A stretch of 64,000 nucleotides of DNA, from contig OY482860.1 in assembly GCA_960531495.1 (NCBI GenBank), positions 1,813,782-1,877,781 of the forward strand, read 5' to 3'. The notes beneath the pieces were generated by a model. The model was not told the DNA's origin. It did not search any database and saw nothing but the letters and a program-made list of their open reading frames with translations. A program made the position numbers and the translations under genes. Position 1 is the stretch's first letter, and each line of letters begins with the position of its first letter. The DNA comes from Zeus faber (taxonomy: Eukaryota > Chordata > Actinopteri > Zeiformes > Zeidae). Below, piece after piece: positions 19,335 through 50,840 of the stretch.

Positions 19335-21482
19335 GTTTATTTATTTTCAACCTCAATGTACATACAAATGGTTCATAAATTGTTACTTTTATTACCCCCG
19401 TCCCCTCCCAAGCACTATGATCAAAATGTTTCATTTACAACCTGCCTGTAAAAATCAGGTTATCAGAGTAGAAAGGTTTAGACCTGACACAGACAGACTG
19501 CACAATACAATAATACCCCTTAAAACAAGTGTGCAAAGTTAACCATCTTAAGATTGATATCCAGACCGATGGTGACTTCTCAGAACATGTTGAGACAAAG
19601 CCGTGAATGACGACTGTACGAGACGTCATGGAAGCTGACATTCACCCACTATGGAAAAACTAAATGATTCAAGATATTGATATACAAAATAACTTTTTTT
19701 TCCTTTGAATTACCAGTGAATATGTACTGTCTTACGTGACTGTTATATTCACATAGTACTGGGCGGCATGCATCTTCCCCGTGTTGCATGAGGTTTCTCT
19801 AATGGCTGCCACAGCAAATCTAATACACCTCATGCACACCCTAAGTGTATCTTTAAATATCACATTGGCAGGCAGCTACTGAGGAGGATGAGCAACAGAT
19901 GATCACTTATGGTCAATATGCATCCTTTACTCTGTTCGTGGAATAACAAAAACAAAAATGGGGGAAAAGACCTCAGAGTATTAAATATTAAACAAAGATA
20001 CAAAATGGCCTGGGAATATTTGTTCCAAACACCTACTCGCAGTACAGTGGAGTAGGGGTCTGTGCCACTTCGGTGACGGATTTTCGATAACTCTCATCAC
20101 TGACAAGTGCTCTGCCCAAGGCTCGACTAAGAACATCCATTTGAAAGTGTGTGTGCAATGTTGTAAACAGCGCAGGATGGAATGCTAGTAATGTCGTGTG
20201 AGTGTTCGCAGTTGCCTCTTCAGTACATCCCAGATCACCCATGGCAGAAGCCTCCAGGTCTGGGTTTAGTGGTTATCATGGGGAACTGAGGCTGCTGGAG
20301 CTTCTATCAGTTCGGTCTGTAGGATTCTTACATTTACTTTTTTTTCCCCTCTAGTAATCTGTGACAAATTTTCCTGCGTGTTTTAAATTAAAATCAAGCA
20401 TCTTTTGAAAACATGTTTCTGTAGCTTTTCCAAGCCCTTCCAAGGTCTGGCATATAACACAAAAGGCCAATGTATTATTAGTTCCTTATATAACAGACAG
20501 CAGCTAACGGACAGGCGAGAAAACAACTAAGCTGAACCAAACTCCTGAGACACTGTGGTTTGCAGGACTAAGAATTAAAAGGCAATGAACATAAAGGCAA
20601 TATTTAAAAGGGAAAATATGGAAGGGGGCGGGGGCGCGGGACTGGTAGCCATTGTAAAAATATATGGCCTAAGCAAAGCACTGAAATTTAAATGTTTATG
20701 CATGTTAACCCACAGAGGTCCTTGCTCACTTTCAAACCGGCTTCTAGTTCTTAGTGGGTTTATAGTCGGAGGACGTGGTGGAGACACTGATAATGCCAGA
20801 GTTCAGTCCTCGGCAGATCAGTCAGGGTTACAACCCATGAAGAGCCAGTTTCTCACTCTGTAGATGCCCTTGCTATTTGCATATGCTCACCAAATAGACG
20901 GTTTGAATTTTTTTTCAGCAGAGACATGACTCCTAAGATGTACTGTTTGGAGGAATTGATCTCTGCTTTAGACTTTTCGCCTCTCCCCTTTCTTTCTCAA
21001 ATTCTCCCCTAACTTTTTCTGTCGTTGCATTCTGTCATTCATGTGGTCAGACGCAGCAGGCCGTGCTCATTACACACCTGTTTCTCTTGTTACATAGAGA
21101 TGGCGTGTCGTTGGTAATGGGTGCTGATGATGAAGGCCTACAGGGTTGTAAGCGACCACCGGGCTCCTGGAGATGCTGCAGAATTCAATGCTGGAGGCTA
21201 AACCACGTTCACTCTAACCAAGTGACGTAACCAGACTGCAGATGATTTCTTTACCCTTTTCACTTTGGATTCTTTGAATCCAGCAGAGCAATCACATCTA
21301 GGATCAGCACTGTAGATCTAGAGGACTGATTCTGTACACACTCTAAAAACTTGAAATCTTGTGCTAGCCCAGATGGTTATGTGATATAAAATCATCATGG
21401 AGGTTTGTCTCGTGAAGGTAACGGACGCCTTGAAAAGCCTCGTTGACCACTTGAAGCTTCTTCCTTTCCTCCCTACACTGCC
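19335..21482 (-). other. oga: oga 3' UTR
   Basis: No open exon follows the oga stop codon. A TTTATT cluster on the plus strand (AATAAA on the minus) at about 19337-19346 would end a 3' UTR of about 2.1 kb. That would leave only about 130-270 bp before the npm3 promoter. The length is an inference from the hexamer. Confidence 0.45.
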
Positions 21483-39520
<18,038 letters not shown>

Positions 39521-39900
39521 GGTGTCAGATCCACCTCAGAACAACGGCGCGCACACGGAAACGGGCTTAGACGGCTTCGTATGAGGGGGAGGCGGAAAAC
39601 AGGATGAATAAAATCGCTGTCGCAAGGCTAGCAAGGCTGTCCGCCTCCTGGTCGATAATTTTACCAAAACCGCTTAAGCATTGAGTAAAAGCAAGTATTG
39701 TCAAGTAACGTGGCGCATTGTTTCTGTTATTTTAGTTTTGAATTTTATATTATTCTCGTCCGTTCGTAGTCGTCTCACTCTTGCAGATTGTCCCTGGTTT
39801 GTCTTGTCGTTTCTTCCTGTTTACACCGACTGCGCATGCTCACAGGACTAGACGAAACCAGTTCGAACTAGATCTGCGTGACAAAACACAGCAGAGATGT
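39521..39900 (-). promoter_or_regulatory. oga: oga 5' region and probable promoter
   Basis: The sequence upstream of the oga start holds a TGCGCATGCTCA stretch at about 39831-39842, one base off an NRF-1 consensus, and an ETS-like TTCCTG at about 39814. No upstream coding exon was seen. The motif interpretation is tentative. Confidence 0.4.
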
Positions 39901-40340
39901 TACAAAGAGAAGGAGATGAGCAACTTCAACATCTGCCATTGACGTTGCGACGTTAAGAGAATGTGCACAGTGAAATAGTGACATATTATATTACTATGCG
40001 GATCAAGTACTTAGAATGTTAGTAAACACCCATGCCTGGAAAGGGTATACGTACTTGCAACGCTGCCCTAAGGGGTGTGCTGCTTACCATTAACCAGGAG
40101 GAAAGTACTATTTTAACTCCACGGCACGTTATGGCTGAATTGGGCTGGAAGCCAACGTAGCTACTTGAGCAACAGTTATTTCATTGAGAAACTACCAAAC
40201 TAACGGGGGTTGTGTTGAGGATCTCCACTGTAGTTTATCTATGCCCATTTAAGGAATGCCGGTAGGCTCTACTCCACATGTTAATGGTGTGGGGGTGGAT
40301 GCTGTCACTTCCAAAACAGGCACATGATGTTCAGATAAAG

Positions 40341-40476
40341 GTGCCCTGATGATGGAGGTGCCCTGATGATGGAGGTGCCCTGATGATGAAGGTGCCCTGA
40401 TGATGGAGGTGCCCTGATGATGAAGGTGCCCTGATGGTGAAGGTGCCCTGATGATGGAGGTGCCCTGATGATGGAG
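40341..40476. repeat. 17-bp minisatellite, eight copies
   Basis: Eight consecutive copies of GTGCCCTGATGATGGAG with G/A variation at two positions, between the oga promoter and the pprc1 3' end. The unit length is not a multiple of 3, so the repeating His-Gln-Gly-Thr-Ser frame on the minus strand is incidental. Confidence 0.95.
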
Positions 40477-40574
40477 GTGACGGTGCATTCATCTTCCTTG
40501 ATATTTCCGTTTCATGCTTTAAAGTTTTAAGTAAACTGTATTAAAAAAATAAATAAACCAAAGTGCAACAGTTT

Positions 40575-40894
40575 ACTTTTATTAGGTTTGTGGTACATTT
40601 CCAATGTATTACACCAACCTCGATGGAATCCATTTAACTAAATGTTCCCCATTTTAAAATGTCTTCCACACACTTGATACAATTAAATAAACTTAAAAAT
40701 CTATTTCATTGTATTGTTTTTTTTTAATCTTTTTACTTTTTCATACAAATCTTCACTTCAATAGAAGGTGTAAGCTTGCAGAAACGAAATGAGACAAAAT
40801 AAAAATACTTAAATGACAGTTATATTCAAAAGGCATGGTTGGAGCCAACCAACAGCTCTGAGGTAATTGGTTTCCTCCTGTGGCAGGCTTGCCG
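40575..40894 (-). other. pprc1: pprc1 3' UTR
   Basis: AATAAA on the minus strand (TTTATT at 40578-40583) would give a 3' UTR of about 320 nt. Other TTTATT-like sites are absent nearer the stop. The end is an inference. Confidence 0.4.
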
Positions 40895-43391
40895 TTACCT
40901 CTTCATATTATTCCGGGCTTGCTTCAGTAAAGTGTCAAAGTCTAGTGCATGAAACTTGGGCTTTGCAGGTGATGAATCATACTCCTTATTTGAATCTGAA
41001 AGCAGGAAGAGCGATAGAGTAAGCATCATTGCAAACCAGATCGTGGGTATTTCAATTTAAAATTAGGGTTCAATGACCACCATTAACTTCACATTGCGTC
41101 ATCTGTGGTTCAAATATGATCACAACTTTAACCACAGAATGCATAGACGCATCTTTGAAAAACAGCATTTAAATCATTAATAACATACTAGATATAAATC
41201 TAGTGTAGGATTTGTATTCTGTTGATGACTAAGCTGTGATTATGCTATGAAGCAAGATAATGGTGTTTGCGGAGTAGCTTCCGTGTTAACTTGGGGTTTC
41301 TTGGCGCACAACGGCTCACTTATTCTGCAGAACTAACCTGCTTCAGTGCAGGATATGTTTCAGTGAACACATCTCAAGTTCACCTGATCAACTATGTTAG
41401 GTAAATGCATGTATTTTCTTAATATCTTCCTCATGATACTGAAGCCATTTCCTACCCAAGTCTGAATAGCTGGTCCGGCAGAACTGTCTCCTTCCACCAA
41501 AACAGAGATCAAATGGCAGCTCATCGGGCTTGCGGAGCTTGCTTCCATTCTCTATGGCCGTAAAGGCATCCTTTGTATTGTAGTAAGTCACAAACCCATA
41601 GTTGTCCCTGCAAGACACTCATGTCAATAGAACATTCAACCCGCATCATTTCAGAGTCCATAAGAGATCATAGCTGGCAATCAATGGTACATTGCTCTGA
41701 ATTGCTTTTAAAAGGCAACCTATACAACAACATAGGTGTTCCAAGAGGCCCCAGTTATGAACAAGCCTAGTTTCTTGAGCACCGTAGCTTGGCCTAGGAG
41801 GTCATGAATGGACCACCCAGGTTCAAAGACGGTGTAAGAACGCTTACCACATTTCACCAATAGCACAGACTTTTATTAAAAATAAATACAATTGAAAATG
41901 TGATACTATACTAACCCATGATCCCTAAAGTGCAAGGTGCAGTCCTCCATCTCTCCATATAGAGAAAAGCGCTCTCTTAGTTCCTTTCGGGTCATTGTGC
42001 CCCTGATTCGACCAATATAGACAACCCTGCGCTCCTCCTGGAGGAGAAAATTCAATGATTAATACAGAGAACCTAGATGTTTGTAATTTCATTAAATGTA
42101 ATGTTTCTGTAAATTCATCAGTTCATTTGCTTGCCCACAGGAAACAATCACAGAGCAAAATAAACTCACAATGGCCTTCTCTTTTCGTCTCTTTACTTCT
42201 TCAGTATCCTCAATTGAACTATGCCTAGACTCTGGCCTGTAGGAAGGACTATGAAAGAAAATAGAAAATACAGTAATGATGGTCAGTGAAAGTGAGGCCA
42301 AATACCATACAAGGCTACCAATGCAGTCCTGGAAAACCTCAGAATGCACCATCTTGTGTGCGCCGTACCTGTACAAATTTCTACTCCACTGGGCTTGTCT
42401 TTGGGGAGAGCGTGAGGGAGACCGAGATGGACTCCAAGAGCCAGAACGAGAGGAGGAGTAGGAATACTTTCTCCTCCTGGGAGGGGAGCGGGAAACTGAG
42501 AGAGAGGAACAAGACGAAGAACGAGAAGAAGAGCTGGACCTGCTCTCAGAGGGATGTGAACGATACCTGGAAAGGGATGAAGGGAAAAAATTAGCAAGTC
42601 AGTGCAGATCTTATAAACATGCATGTGTCCCAACAGTAAAAACGCTGTGGGTGCAGGTTCTCACCTTTTGGTAGGTGGAGAGCGAGACCTAGATCCTGAG
42701 GTGGAGGAGCTGGAGTAAGACTCTGAGCTCCTGGATGTCGGGCTGGAGGAGCGTCGGGATGCTCTCTTCCTAGACCGACCCCTCTTTCTCTCTCGGGGGC
42801 AGGCTCTAGGGCTGGGTGAGCGAGTAGCAGCATGGTGGCGGTAGGGCCGCACTGACTTCCCTTGCCTGGGACTTTTCTCCTGAGGAGCAGCATTGGTTTC
42901 CTGCCTGGCAGGTGAGGCATCAGGAGTCTCTAAATTAGAGCTTTTCACTTCCCTGTCAGCTCTGTGGGCAAGAGTCTCATTAAGCGGAGACTCCTGTGTT
43001 TTTACACGCACAGCAGCTGTACTGATCTGGGAAGAGGATGCCGGGACAGTTTGAGGAGGCTGAGTAGTGGTTGTGTTCAGCTGGCTTATGGTTTTAATAG
43101 TGATGGCAGTCTGCTGTTTGACGTTCCATCGCTTGCCTGGCTCGCCAGTAGAAGCCATCTTGTTGGGGAGGCAATAGTCATGGTCAGAAAAGACCAAGTC
43201 AGGGTGGCAAGTGGCAACACCAATAGTTGGTTTACTGGGGACTTTGATTGAGGGCAGAGGCCGGGCTTCTATCTGGATAACCTTGGAGGGGGTTGACTTA
43301 GAAGCTTCAGTGACTTTGCTCTTTCCAAAAAGGGCTACAGGGGCCAAAGGCTTCCACATCTGGTGAGGTGGGGTGGCCGGAGGGGTCAGAG
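40895..43391 (-). other. pprc1: pprc1 exons 9-14: HCF motif, RS region and RRM
   Basis: Exon 9 starts ALTPPATPPHQMWKPL, almost identical to human PPRC1, and carries DHDYC and the first Arg/Ser blocks (SRSSESYSSSS). Exon 10 adds more RS repeats, exon 11 KRRKEKAI, and exons 12-13 the RNA-recognition motif. Exon 14 encodes the short conserved C-terminal peptide. The order is diagnostic for the PGC-1 family. Confidence 0.92.
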
Positions 43392-46300
43392 CTATGAAGG
43401 GGAAGAACACATTTTTAAATATGCAACACTCAAAAAATAAAAGGAATTAGCTTCAAATTGATGTTAAAACGGTGTTGCATTGTGTTCTGCAACTGTAAAG
43501 AGCTTGTTGCACTGCAAACAGAATAGCCTCTTATAATGTTTGGTTATTTAAGACTGACAGTCAAAAACTGTGCCAAACTGATGTAAATGCTGTTTAAATT
43601 GACATGACATCAGCATCCATTTTACACCGAAAATTGCCTCATGAAAGGCGAAACTTTAAGTAAGGAAAATCAACAGCTGTTTTCAATTCTTTGGCCTACT
43701 TATTCTTCTGTAAAAAAATATTGAAAATGAAAAAATGTTTAAACAAGCCTTAATGTGAATTCAAAATTTTTTACCTGCAACACTACAGAAGTCATAGGCT
43801 CTGACACGCTCCACAGCAGTTTTCTCTGGAGCCAGCTCCACACTAAAAGGAAAGCACAAGGACTTGATGTATCGCTGTTAAGTAGGTAAAGTGTACACTT
43901 GAATAAGACCACAGAAATCTGGCTGTGATATTCATTTTAGATATGTTAAATTGAAAAGGCCATTACCAGGGCCAGACATTCAACAAGGCCTTTGGTTTGC
44001 GGTAGGTCTTGGTAAAAAGGTGCATATAGCTCACTCTGAAAAACCGTTTGTCCAAAACCCTCACACATGAGCAGCATATGGGCTGTAGGGTAACTCACCT
44101 AGAGTTTCCTACAGCAGCTGCTCTACCAGAGACCTCCGGCACACACTGTTCCCCTTTGGCTGAAGAAAAATGGAAGAGAATGAGTGAGCATGAAGCTTAT
44201 AACATGACAGCGGTGAGGAACAGGGAATTTTAGGTGTAGGGATGTATAGAGCAAGCAACTGCAAATTCAAGTTAAAATTAGGATGAATTGTACTTTTTTT
44301 TTTAAATGTATGAAAAATAATGCAATACATATGGTGCTTGGGGCTGATAATGTCATCAGCACTCTAAAATTGGGAATCCATCTATGATATTAGATTAAAC
44401 GTGGTAATAGAATAAGAAATTGTCCTGGGATATTGGCTAGATACACTGACACATAAGGTGGGAGCTGCTATGGTGTTGCTATAACAAACCCACTAAAGTT
44501 CCAGTTACTGAACATGGTCTAATCATTTTCAGTGGTTGGGGCCTATAGTTCAGCAGACACAAAAAAAAACAAAAAAAACAAAAAAAAAAAGAAAACAGCG
44601 GGGCAAGAGGAGTTCAATGGATTTGCAAACAGGGCAGAATTCCAGAAGCTGAGCCGACAAAGTACAAAGCAGCTGCTCTACCCACTCCACAGTGCCCTTC
44701 ACTTAAAATAGGGGAAAACCCCATCATTTAAAAAGAAACTGCATTTTGTACCGTCAGATAGTAATTTGTTAATCCAGTCAGTCCAGCCCAACAAACGACT
44801 TTCCAGAGATAGTTCCGTGTGATGCAGCACATACGTCATTACGAGACCAGAGGAAAAGTGATATTCTCACTACGAATAGCCTGGATCGGATCTATGTGAC
44901 CCACTGCCTATTTGGAATTCGTAACAATGCTGGATAAAAATATATATTATATCTGGCAATGGCAGTCTTTAGCCATTCACACATTGGCGTCCTTTACGGA
45001 GAAGTTCTGTATGGAGTCTGTTCACACATTAAATGGCTGTTACAGATACAGTACATAATAGGTAAGGATGTTATGTGTAGATGCAATCTTTTGGACAATC
45101 TGTCGGCAACGGACATACAATCTGAATCTGTTTTTTTTTTTTTTTTCTTCCTGGTTCTCAGACCAGCGCTTCGGTTTCCACCTTCCCACCCCTCCTGGAT
45201 GGACAAGGTTCCCTCCGCTGACGGGGCAGGGATACAGCTCTGCCGCCAGAAGCAATAACCTAAACCCAATGTTATTAAATCAGTGTGTTCTTTTTCAACC
45301 CGTCCTACACACTCTGCCTCCAGAGAAGGAATGTTCTCTGCCCGTTCCCTCTCCGGTGCAGCCAGCGGGCAAGCAAAACGCTTGTACCAGATGTCCCCGC
45401 ACTGCACCCCTAACTCTAAAAGACACGTCTAGGTTCTGAGTGGCATTTTTAGGAAGAAAAGCAATAACATTTAAGAATATAAAGACCTGTCTCCGTTTCT
45501 CCTCTTTGCAGCCGAGCTCCACAGTTGGGACTCGCCATAGTTAATTTTTTTTTAGCAATTACCATTTAAAATATTTGTACAAAGTAAATATTGTTAAAAA
45601 TTCACTATTTGTGCTTTGCTGGTATTAGAATTTGGCCCCACCCCTTTTTTACATGCATGTCCCAGCAATTTTACTGCTTCCATTCACAGCTGTACCGGCA
45701 TTTTCCTAGAAATTATACTAGGTCCTGAGAATTTACGGAACGACTATTACGGAACATTTACACCAGTCCCTTTCCCCCACATTACAGAGCATTGCTAGTG
45801 GATTTATGGCTTTCACTGCATGTGGGAAAGGGCCTTACGAGAGCCACCATTAAATTAGCAATAAAGTATGTTTTAATTTAGCTACTGAAAATACTTTTCT
45901 CTTGCTCACCTTGAGTCTCTTCAAACTGTTCCAGAAGGCTGGTCAGATCAGCAGCTTCAATACCTGAGAAATGTGTGCATTAAGAGTAAGTGGAATAGTC
46001 AGAAATTTGTATGGTACATAGTCCATCAGTCCTTTATCACCCTCATAAAAATGACAAGTACACAACATTAAACTCACCAATCTCAGTGGTGAAGGCCTCA
46101 ATCAGCTCCTGTGAGGACATCTTGGCCCTTTGGGTGTCTGGTGCCACAGTTGGTCTCCCTTGAGCTACAAGTATGCGATGGCGAGGCATCAGACACTGGG
46201 AGGGATGTGGCATTTGAACGGCAGTGGAAGAACACAGCTGCCCAGTAAAGCTTATGGGTTTGGCAGACTTTCCACCGGACACAACAGGTTCATAAACTGA

Positions 46301-49300
46301 GGTAATAGCAAGCGACTCAGGCACCTTTGGGGAACTGGCTTTCTGGATGACACAGGTGGGTATATGGGCAGGCACAACAATGGTGGAGGCTTTGGGGTAT
46401 TCTGTAGTGGCTGTAGAGGGTACTTTTTTGGAAAGCAAAGCTTGAGGGCTTACAGGATGAGCGTTAGGCCGTTCCCTGGCTCCAAACTTGTCTCCTGAGG
46501 GGGTAGACGAAGATTGCTTTTCTGGCATGGCCTGATAACCAGTGGACTTAATGGCAACCCCAGAGCTCTGAGGCACACATGGCCTTTCACGGTGTGAGGC
46601 GACATGCTGAGGTGGAGGCAAATTCTTCACAGGGTTGGGGGATGTGGCTGAAGATTGCTGGGGATGAGGAGATTTAGAAGGACAATCTAGTTGAGCGACA
46701 AGTTCCTGTTGTGGTTTAGGTTTTGGGATAGTGTTTGAAACCTTGGTAGAAGAGACTACCATAAAGGATGGCAAGACCAACAGTGCCTCAGGCGTTGGCG
46801 GGGCACCAGGCCCCATTGGCTGCCAAGCCGGCTTGACCTCTTCCACATCCTTCTTTCTTGACAGGAGAGTTGGTCGGCGAGGGTCCTTTGGGCTGGGATT
46901 TGGCAAGCAAGGAATGGGAGGCAGCTCTTTAGGGAGTTCAGGGAGACTTGGCCACTTGGTGCTCTGGTCCTCTTGTTTCTCTATTGGAGCAGGCTTCTTC
47001 TGCTGGCGGAGGCGTCGATACTCCGCCAGACTGAGAGATTTGGGTTTCAGCTCCGGTACTGCCTCAGTAACCTTTGGGTCAGTTGGAGGAGGGGCTACAC
47101 CGAGGGGTTGTGTTGTCACAGGTGTGATGAGGTTCACAGGAGCTGAGCAGCCATCTGTAGTCAAGGGGATTACATGGGAACTGGGGAAGGCTGCAGCGGT
47201 AGCTGTAGATAAGGCCTCAAGCTTCTCAGGGGATGGAGCTAAATGTTGGGTTTGACTGGGCTGAAGAGTATCCACTCCTGAATGTGGACAATAAGGCTGC
47301 CTCAGGTCAGGGCTTTCATTTAGTATAAATTGATTGGATGTCGCATATGCTGTTACTTTAACATTTGTCTCAGGAGGGAGTGTTAGTTTGGTGACTTCTA
47401 TGTGCGTTTCTGACCGGCACGCATCATGTCTCTTTATGCGTTTTGGAGAGGAAGGAGCCTGAGTTGACGCAGGTGGAACTGGCTCACGTTTCTTCTTTTC
47501 CTTTTTAGATCTTTTTACAGGCTTCTGTGGTGGCTCCTGTGATGCCTCCCTTGCAATGCTACTGCGGAGAACCCTTTCTTCCACAGGTTCAGGTTGTATC
47601 AGTTTCTTATTTTTCTTTTTCTTGCAAGAGGAACTTCTCTCTTTTACCGCTTTAGCACCAAGCATCTGGGGCCTCTTAGTGACCTCACAATTCATCTCTG
47701 AACTTAGAACTGGTGCCACTGTACGTGCAACTTTCATTTGAGTGTCACTGAATGTGGTGTCATCGTCCACAATTATATCCTCAGAATTTTCAGAATCACC
47801 TTCTGATTCGCCAGGAACTTTCTGTTCCATGTCTGAGAAGTCTTGCAGTATTGGCAGAGAAAGAGAGAGATTCAGATCAGGGATAGCAAGGATAGGCTCA
47901 CCATGTTCCCCCTGGTCCACCACCTCCAGCAAGATGCCTCCTTCGGGCAATATCTGCTCTTCCCCCCCATCCTCAACACATACTGCCATACAGTAGGGGT
48001 GCATATGTCGCACCAAATTCCCCAAGCTAACTGAAACTTCATTTGTATCTCCCCCCTCTGCATCAAATGCAAAGGGAATAGGGAGGGTGAGACTCTCCCA
48101 CTCCAGCAGCTCTTTGTCAGGAAATGATGCCTGCCTTATTGGGCTAAGTGTAAGGGAGCCATCTTCCTCCTCCTCTCCATCACTCCTCTGGATTGAGCCA
48201 GGCTGTGTCCTGGGGAGGTTCTGGGTGCAGAGAGGACAAAGATCCCATCACAATCCAAACTGTATCAGTCTACAGAAGCAGTTTTAACTACTGGTCCATG
48301 ACGCCCACCTTCGCACTTGAGAAGTGTCTAGTGTTGCAGATTGTGTCTTTCTCTGGAGGAGAGCGGGACAGACACAGCAACCGCCTCAGCTATAGAAGGG
48401 AGTGAAATCATAAAATAAAAATATGAAAGAGTTATACTGTTGGTATAAATCCAATAGTCCTCTAGGCCACAAACATGTAACAGCTGAGCACTAACCGGCG
48501 AGTGCTCCCTGGCCTTCTGGTTGGACAGCAGGTCTGAGTCAGGGAGGGTGTCAAATGGAGACAGGTTCTCATCATCCACATTATCAAGGATCTCGGTCAG
48601 GGCAGTCAGCAGTGTAGCCTCACTCTCCTCATCGTGTCCTTTGACCTGAATGAAGCATTACAAAAATGATTACAGAGTACACAATTCACAGAATGAATTG
48701 TGTGTATGAATAAGTCATTAATTCCTGTTTACTATAATTGATAGCACAGTAAACTTAAAATGAACACAATGGGGGGGGGGGGGGGGGGTGTCTTGCCTCT
48801 CCAGTTGAAGCATCCTCAAAGATAGAAAGGATTGATGGGTCTAAGCAGCCTTGGAGGGTATCCAAAGTTTCACCAGAGCTGAGATCAACCGTCTAGAGAA
48901 ACAGACAAAATGTAGGGGTTGGCCTCAACTTAAAATTCAAGCTAGTGTTGTTGTGGCCCACACCCATTGTCGGTTTTGAAGCAAGCATTGATTGCTACTG
49001 TGAAATAATAGCCCTTGATTTAATTCACACAAGTTGAGCACGGGTAGTGTTCAAGATTGTCAATGGTTGAAATGTAGACCACACATTTAGCTGTTAGAAC
49101 ACTGAGAATTCACTTTTTTCTTTGTTGTTTCTTTTATTCTGAAGAAGTCCCCCCGGGGCAAAGAAGAACGCATGCTTTTAGTCACATCTTGAAATACCAC
49201 CGTTTTCCCCTCAACTTGAACATACTGTGCACAGCACAGCATTGACCAGCAAGACCTCAAAATAAACGCTGTACTGGATCCACGCAGAAGTACCTTCCAT

Positions 49301-50840
49301 TGCTACGGTTAAAGCACCTCTAATGAACGCCTTCTGAAAGCAGGCAGCAGTACAACAGACTAGCTCTGGTCACATGTGCTAACCTTCTGGAGTCATGCAG
49401 CGATAATCACCACGAAAAATTCCTAGTACATGTACATGCACCTGGCGAATAAAGTCATTCTTATTCTGATAACGTGGTATTGTAGATAACATAAACACCT
49501 GGTATGTGTGTGTGTGTGTGTGTGTCTAACACGTGGTAGAGGCCCCCGATTTTCCAAGTGATTGACATCTTCTGTTCATGCGCTATAGATGCAAACGGTA
49601 GGTCGAGCACACAGTTCTAAAAATACAAATGAAGTAAAGCACTGACACGCATGACGGTTTAAAAGGAGAGAAAGCGTGGATGCCCCCACGGTAACCCACG
49701 TGTATCCCTCCATACGTGGACACTGTGCGCGGACATGTTTGTTGTACCGTGCAGCCCACGTGCTGCACTACAACAAACGCTGCAGCCATGGCGTGGCTTC
49801 CGGGTTCTCTCCCCGCAAAATAAACTAAAAATAAAATCGAAAACATCAGATATAGATATATATAAATATACATACACACATGTAAATCAACGTTTTGTAA
49901 GTGACAACTTATTGGGGCGCTTACAATTATATAAGTGTAAACAGTGTAAAACCACCGACACGTGAGTGGCCACATCTTAGCGTCATTCGGGGCGTAAGAA
50001 TGGTAGTAAAACGAGGTTAAAATAAAAAGATCGTGATCAATCCCATAGATGCAAAATAACCTGAGCGATGATATCACCTTTTAGATAACGTGGACAACGT
50101 GTTACTGTGGTGCGACTACACTGAGAATGACACCGGCTTACCTGTAAAAGTTTAATAAATACATACACACACACACACACATCGATAATCAGAAATATGG
50201 CTAATTTGCTGCGCTATGCAGCACCACGTGTGAATGAATCAGAGATGATACCGATTCATTCAGTCCCCATGATAGGCCACGAACACGGTAGATTGTACTT
50301 TGATGGCAACTACTATAATTAATTACAATATAAAATGCACGCCAAGTCGAAGCATTAACCGTCAATCCAGTTGTCATTTATCTCACAAACTCGTTATCCG
50401 GGGAGTCTCGCCGAACGAGCAACTCGCCCGTGTTGCGACCGGCACTCGAACGGGCACCTACATAAACGTCGCCCGAATATTACACAAACATCGCGATGAA
50501 GTTACAACATCATCGCACATTTCCACCGAATTCTGTTTCGTGAACGCGTTGGGACGCAGAGTTAAAAAAAAAAAAAAAAAAACTCCCAAACAGACCGCGG
50601 AGTTTAACACACTCGGGTGGCATCCACGTGTCACTTTTCCACGCGCAGCCCTGCCGCTCGTACACAATGTTGCGCGCGCTGCTCCCCAAACACCCGGCGC
50701 GCGACACCGCGGACACGCGCCGAGGGACACCGCTCGAGAGTCTCCTCTCCCCCCCTCACCTCGCCCAGCGCGTCGGCGGCGAAGAAATCCAGGTTGCAGG
50801 CTGTTAGTATCTCGTCGCCTGCTCCCCACCGCGCCGCCAT
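40895..50840 (-). CDS. pprc1: PPRC1 (PRC), PGC-1-related transcriptional coactivator (14 coding exons)
   Basis: Transcript-order exons: 50840-50760, 48892-48797, 48645-48496, 48389-48309, 48220-46078, 45963-45910, 44159-44099, 43842-43775, 43391-42665, 42566-42369, 42248-42170, 42037-41916, 41607-41456, 40995-40895. They join into 1370 codons plus a stop; human PPRC1 is 1664. It coactivates NRF-1, GABP and CREB at nuclear genes for mitochondrial respiration. The acidic N-terminal activation segment is in exons 2-3 (EATLLTALTEILDNV). An LXXLL motif, LTSLL, lies at residues 857-861 and the host-cell-factor motif DHDY at 981-984. An Arg/Ser-rich region (about 1100-1230) and an RRM (about 1250-1325: VVYIGRI, DNYGFVTY) follow. 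The end LDFDTLLKQARNNMKR closely matches human (LDFDTLLKQAQKNLRR). DHDY, FCRTSYSDL and the C-terminus favour PPRC1 over PGC-1alpha or beta. Exon 2 ends at a GC donor. Confidence 0.95.
46078..48220 (-). other. pprc1: pprc1 coding exon 5: large central exon
   Basis: A single 2143-nt exon encoding residues 137-850. It starts with an acidic segment (DGEEEEDG) and a conserved LVRHMHPYC motif that PGC-1beta also has (LIRYMHTYC). A long Pro/Ser/Thr/Lys-rich low-complexity part without a fold follows. Its composition produces a 174-codon antisense open frame (46731-47255) that is not a gene. Confidence 0.92.
48771..48789. repeat. Poly-G run beside the pprc1 exon 2 donor
   Basis: An uninterrupted run of about 18 G, just downstream of the exon 2 GC donor in transcript orientation, where it reads as poly-C. 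Confidence 0.9.
49395..49475. repeat. LINE (L2/CR1-type) 3'-tail-like segment
   Basis: TTCCTAGTACATGTACATGC followed by AATAAAGTCATTCTTATTCTGA is the typical 3' end of fish L2-type LINEs. It lies in pprc1 intron 1. Confidence 0.5.

Noticed and set aside
40249-40488. CRISPR-like regular repeat
   Set aside because: It is a vertebrate minisatellite with 17-bp contiguous units and no spacers.
46731-47255. 174-codon plus frame opposite pprc1 exon 5
   Set aside because: It is the antisense shadow of the low-complexity Pro/Ser-rich exon. The minus-strand frame is the one conserved with PPRC1.
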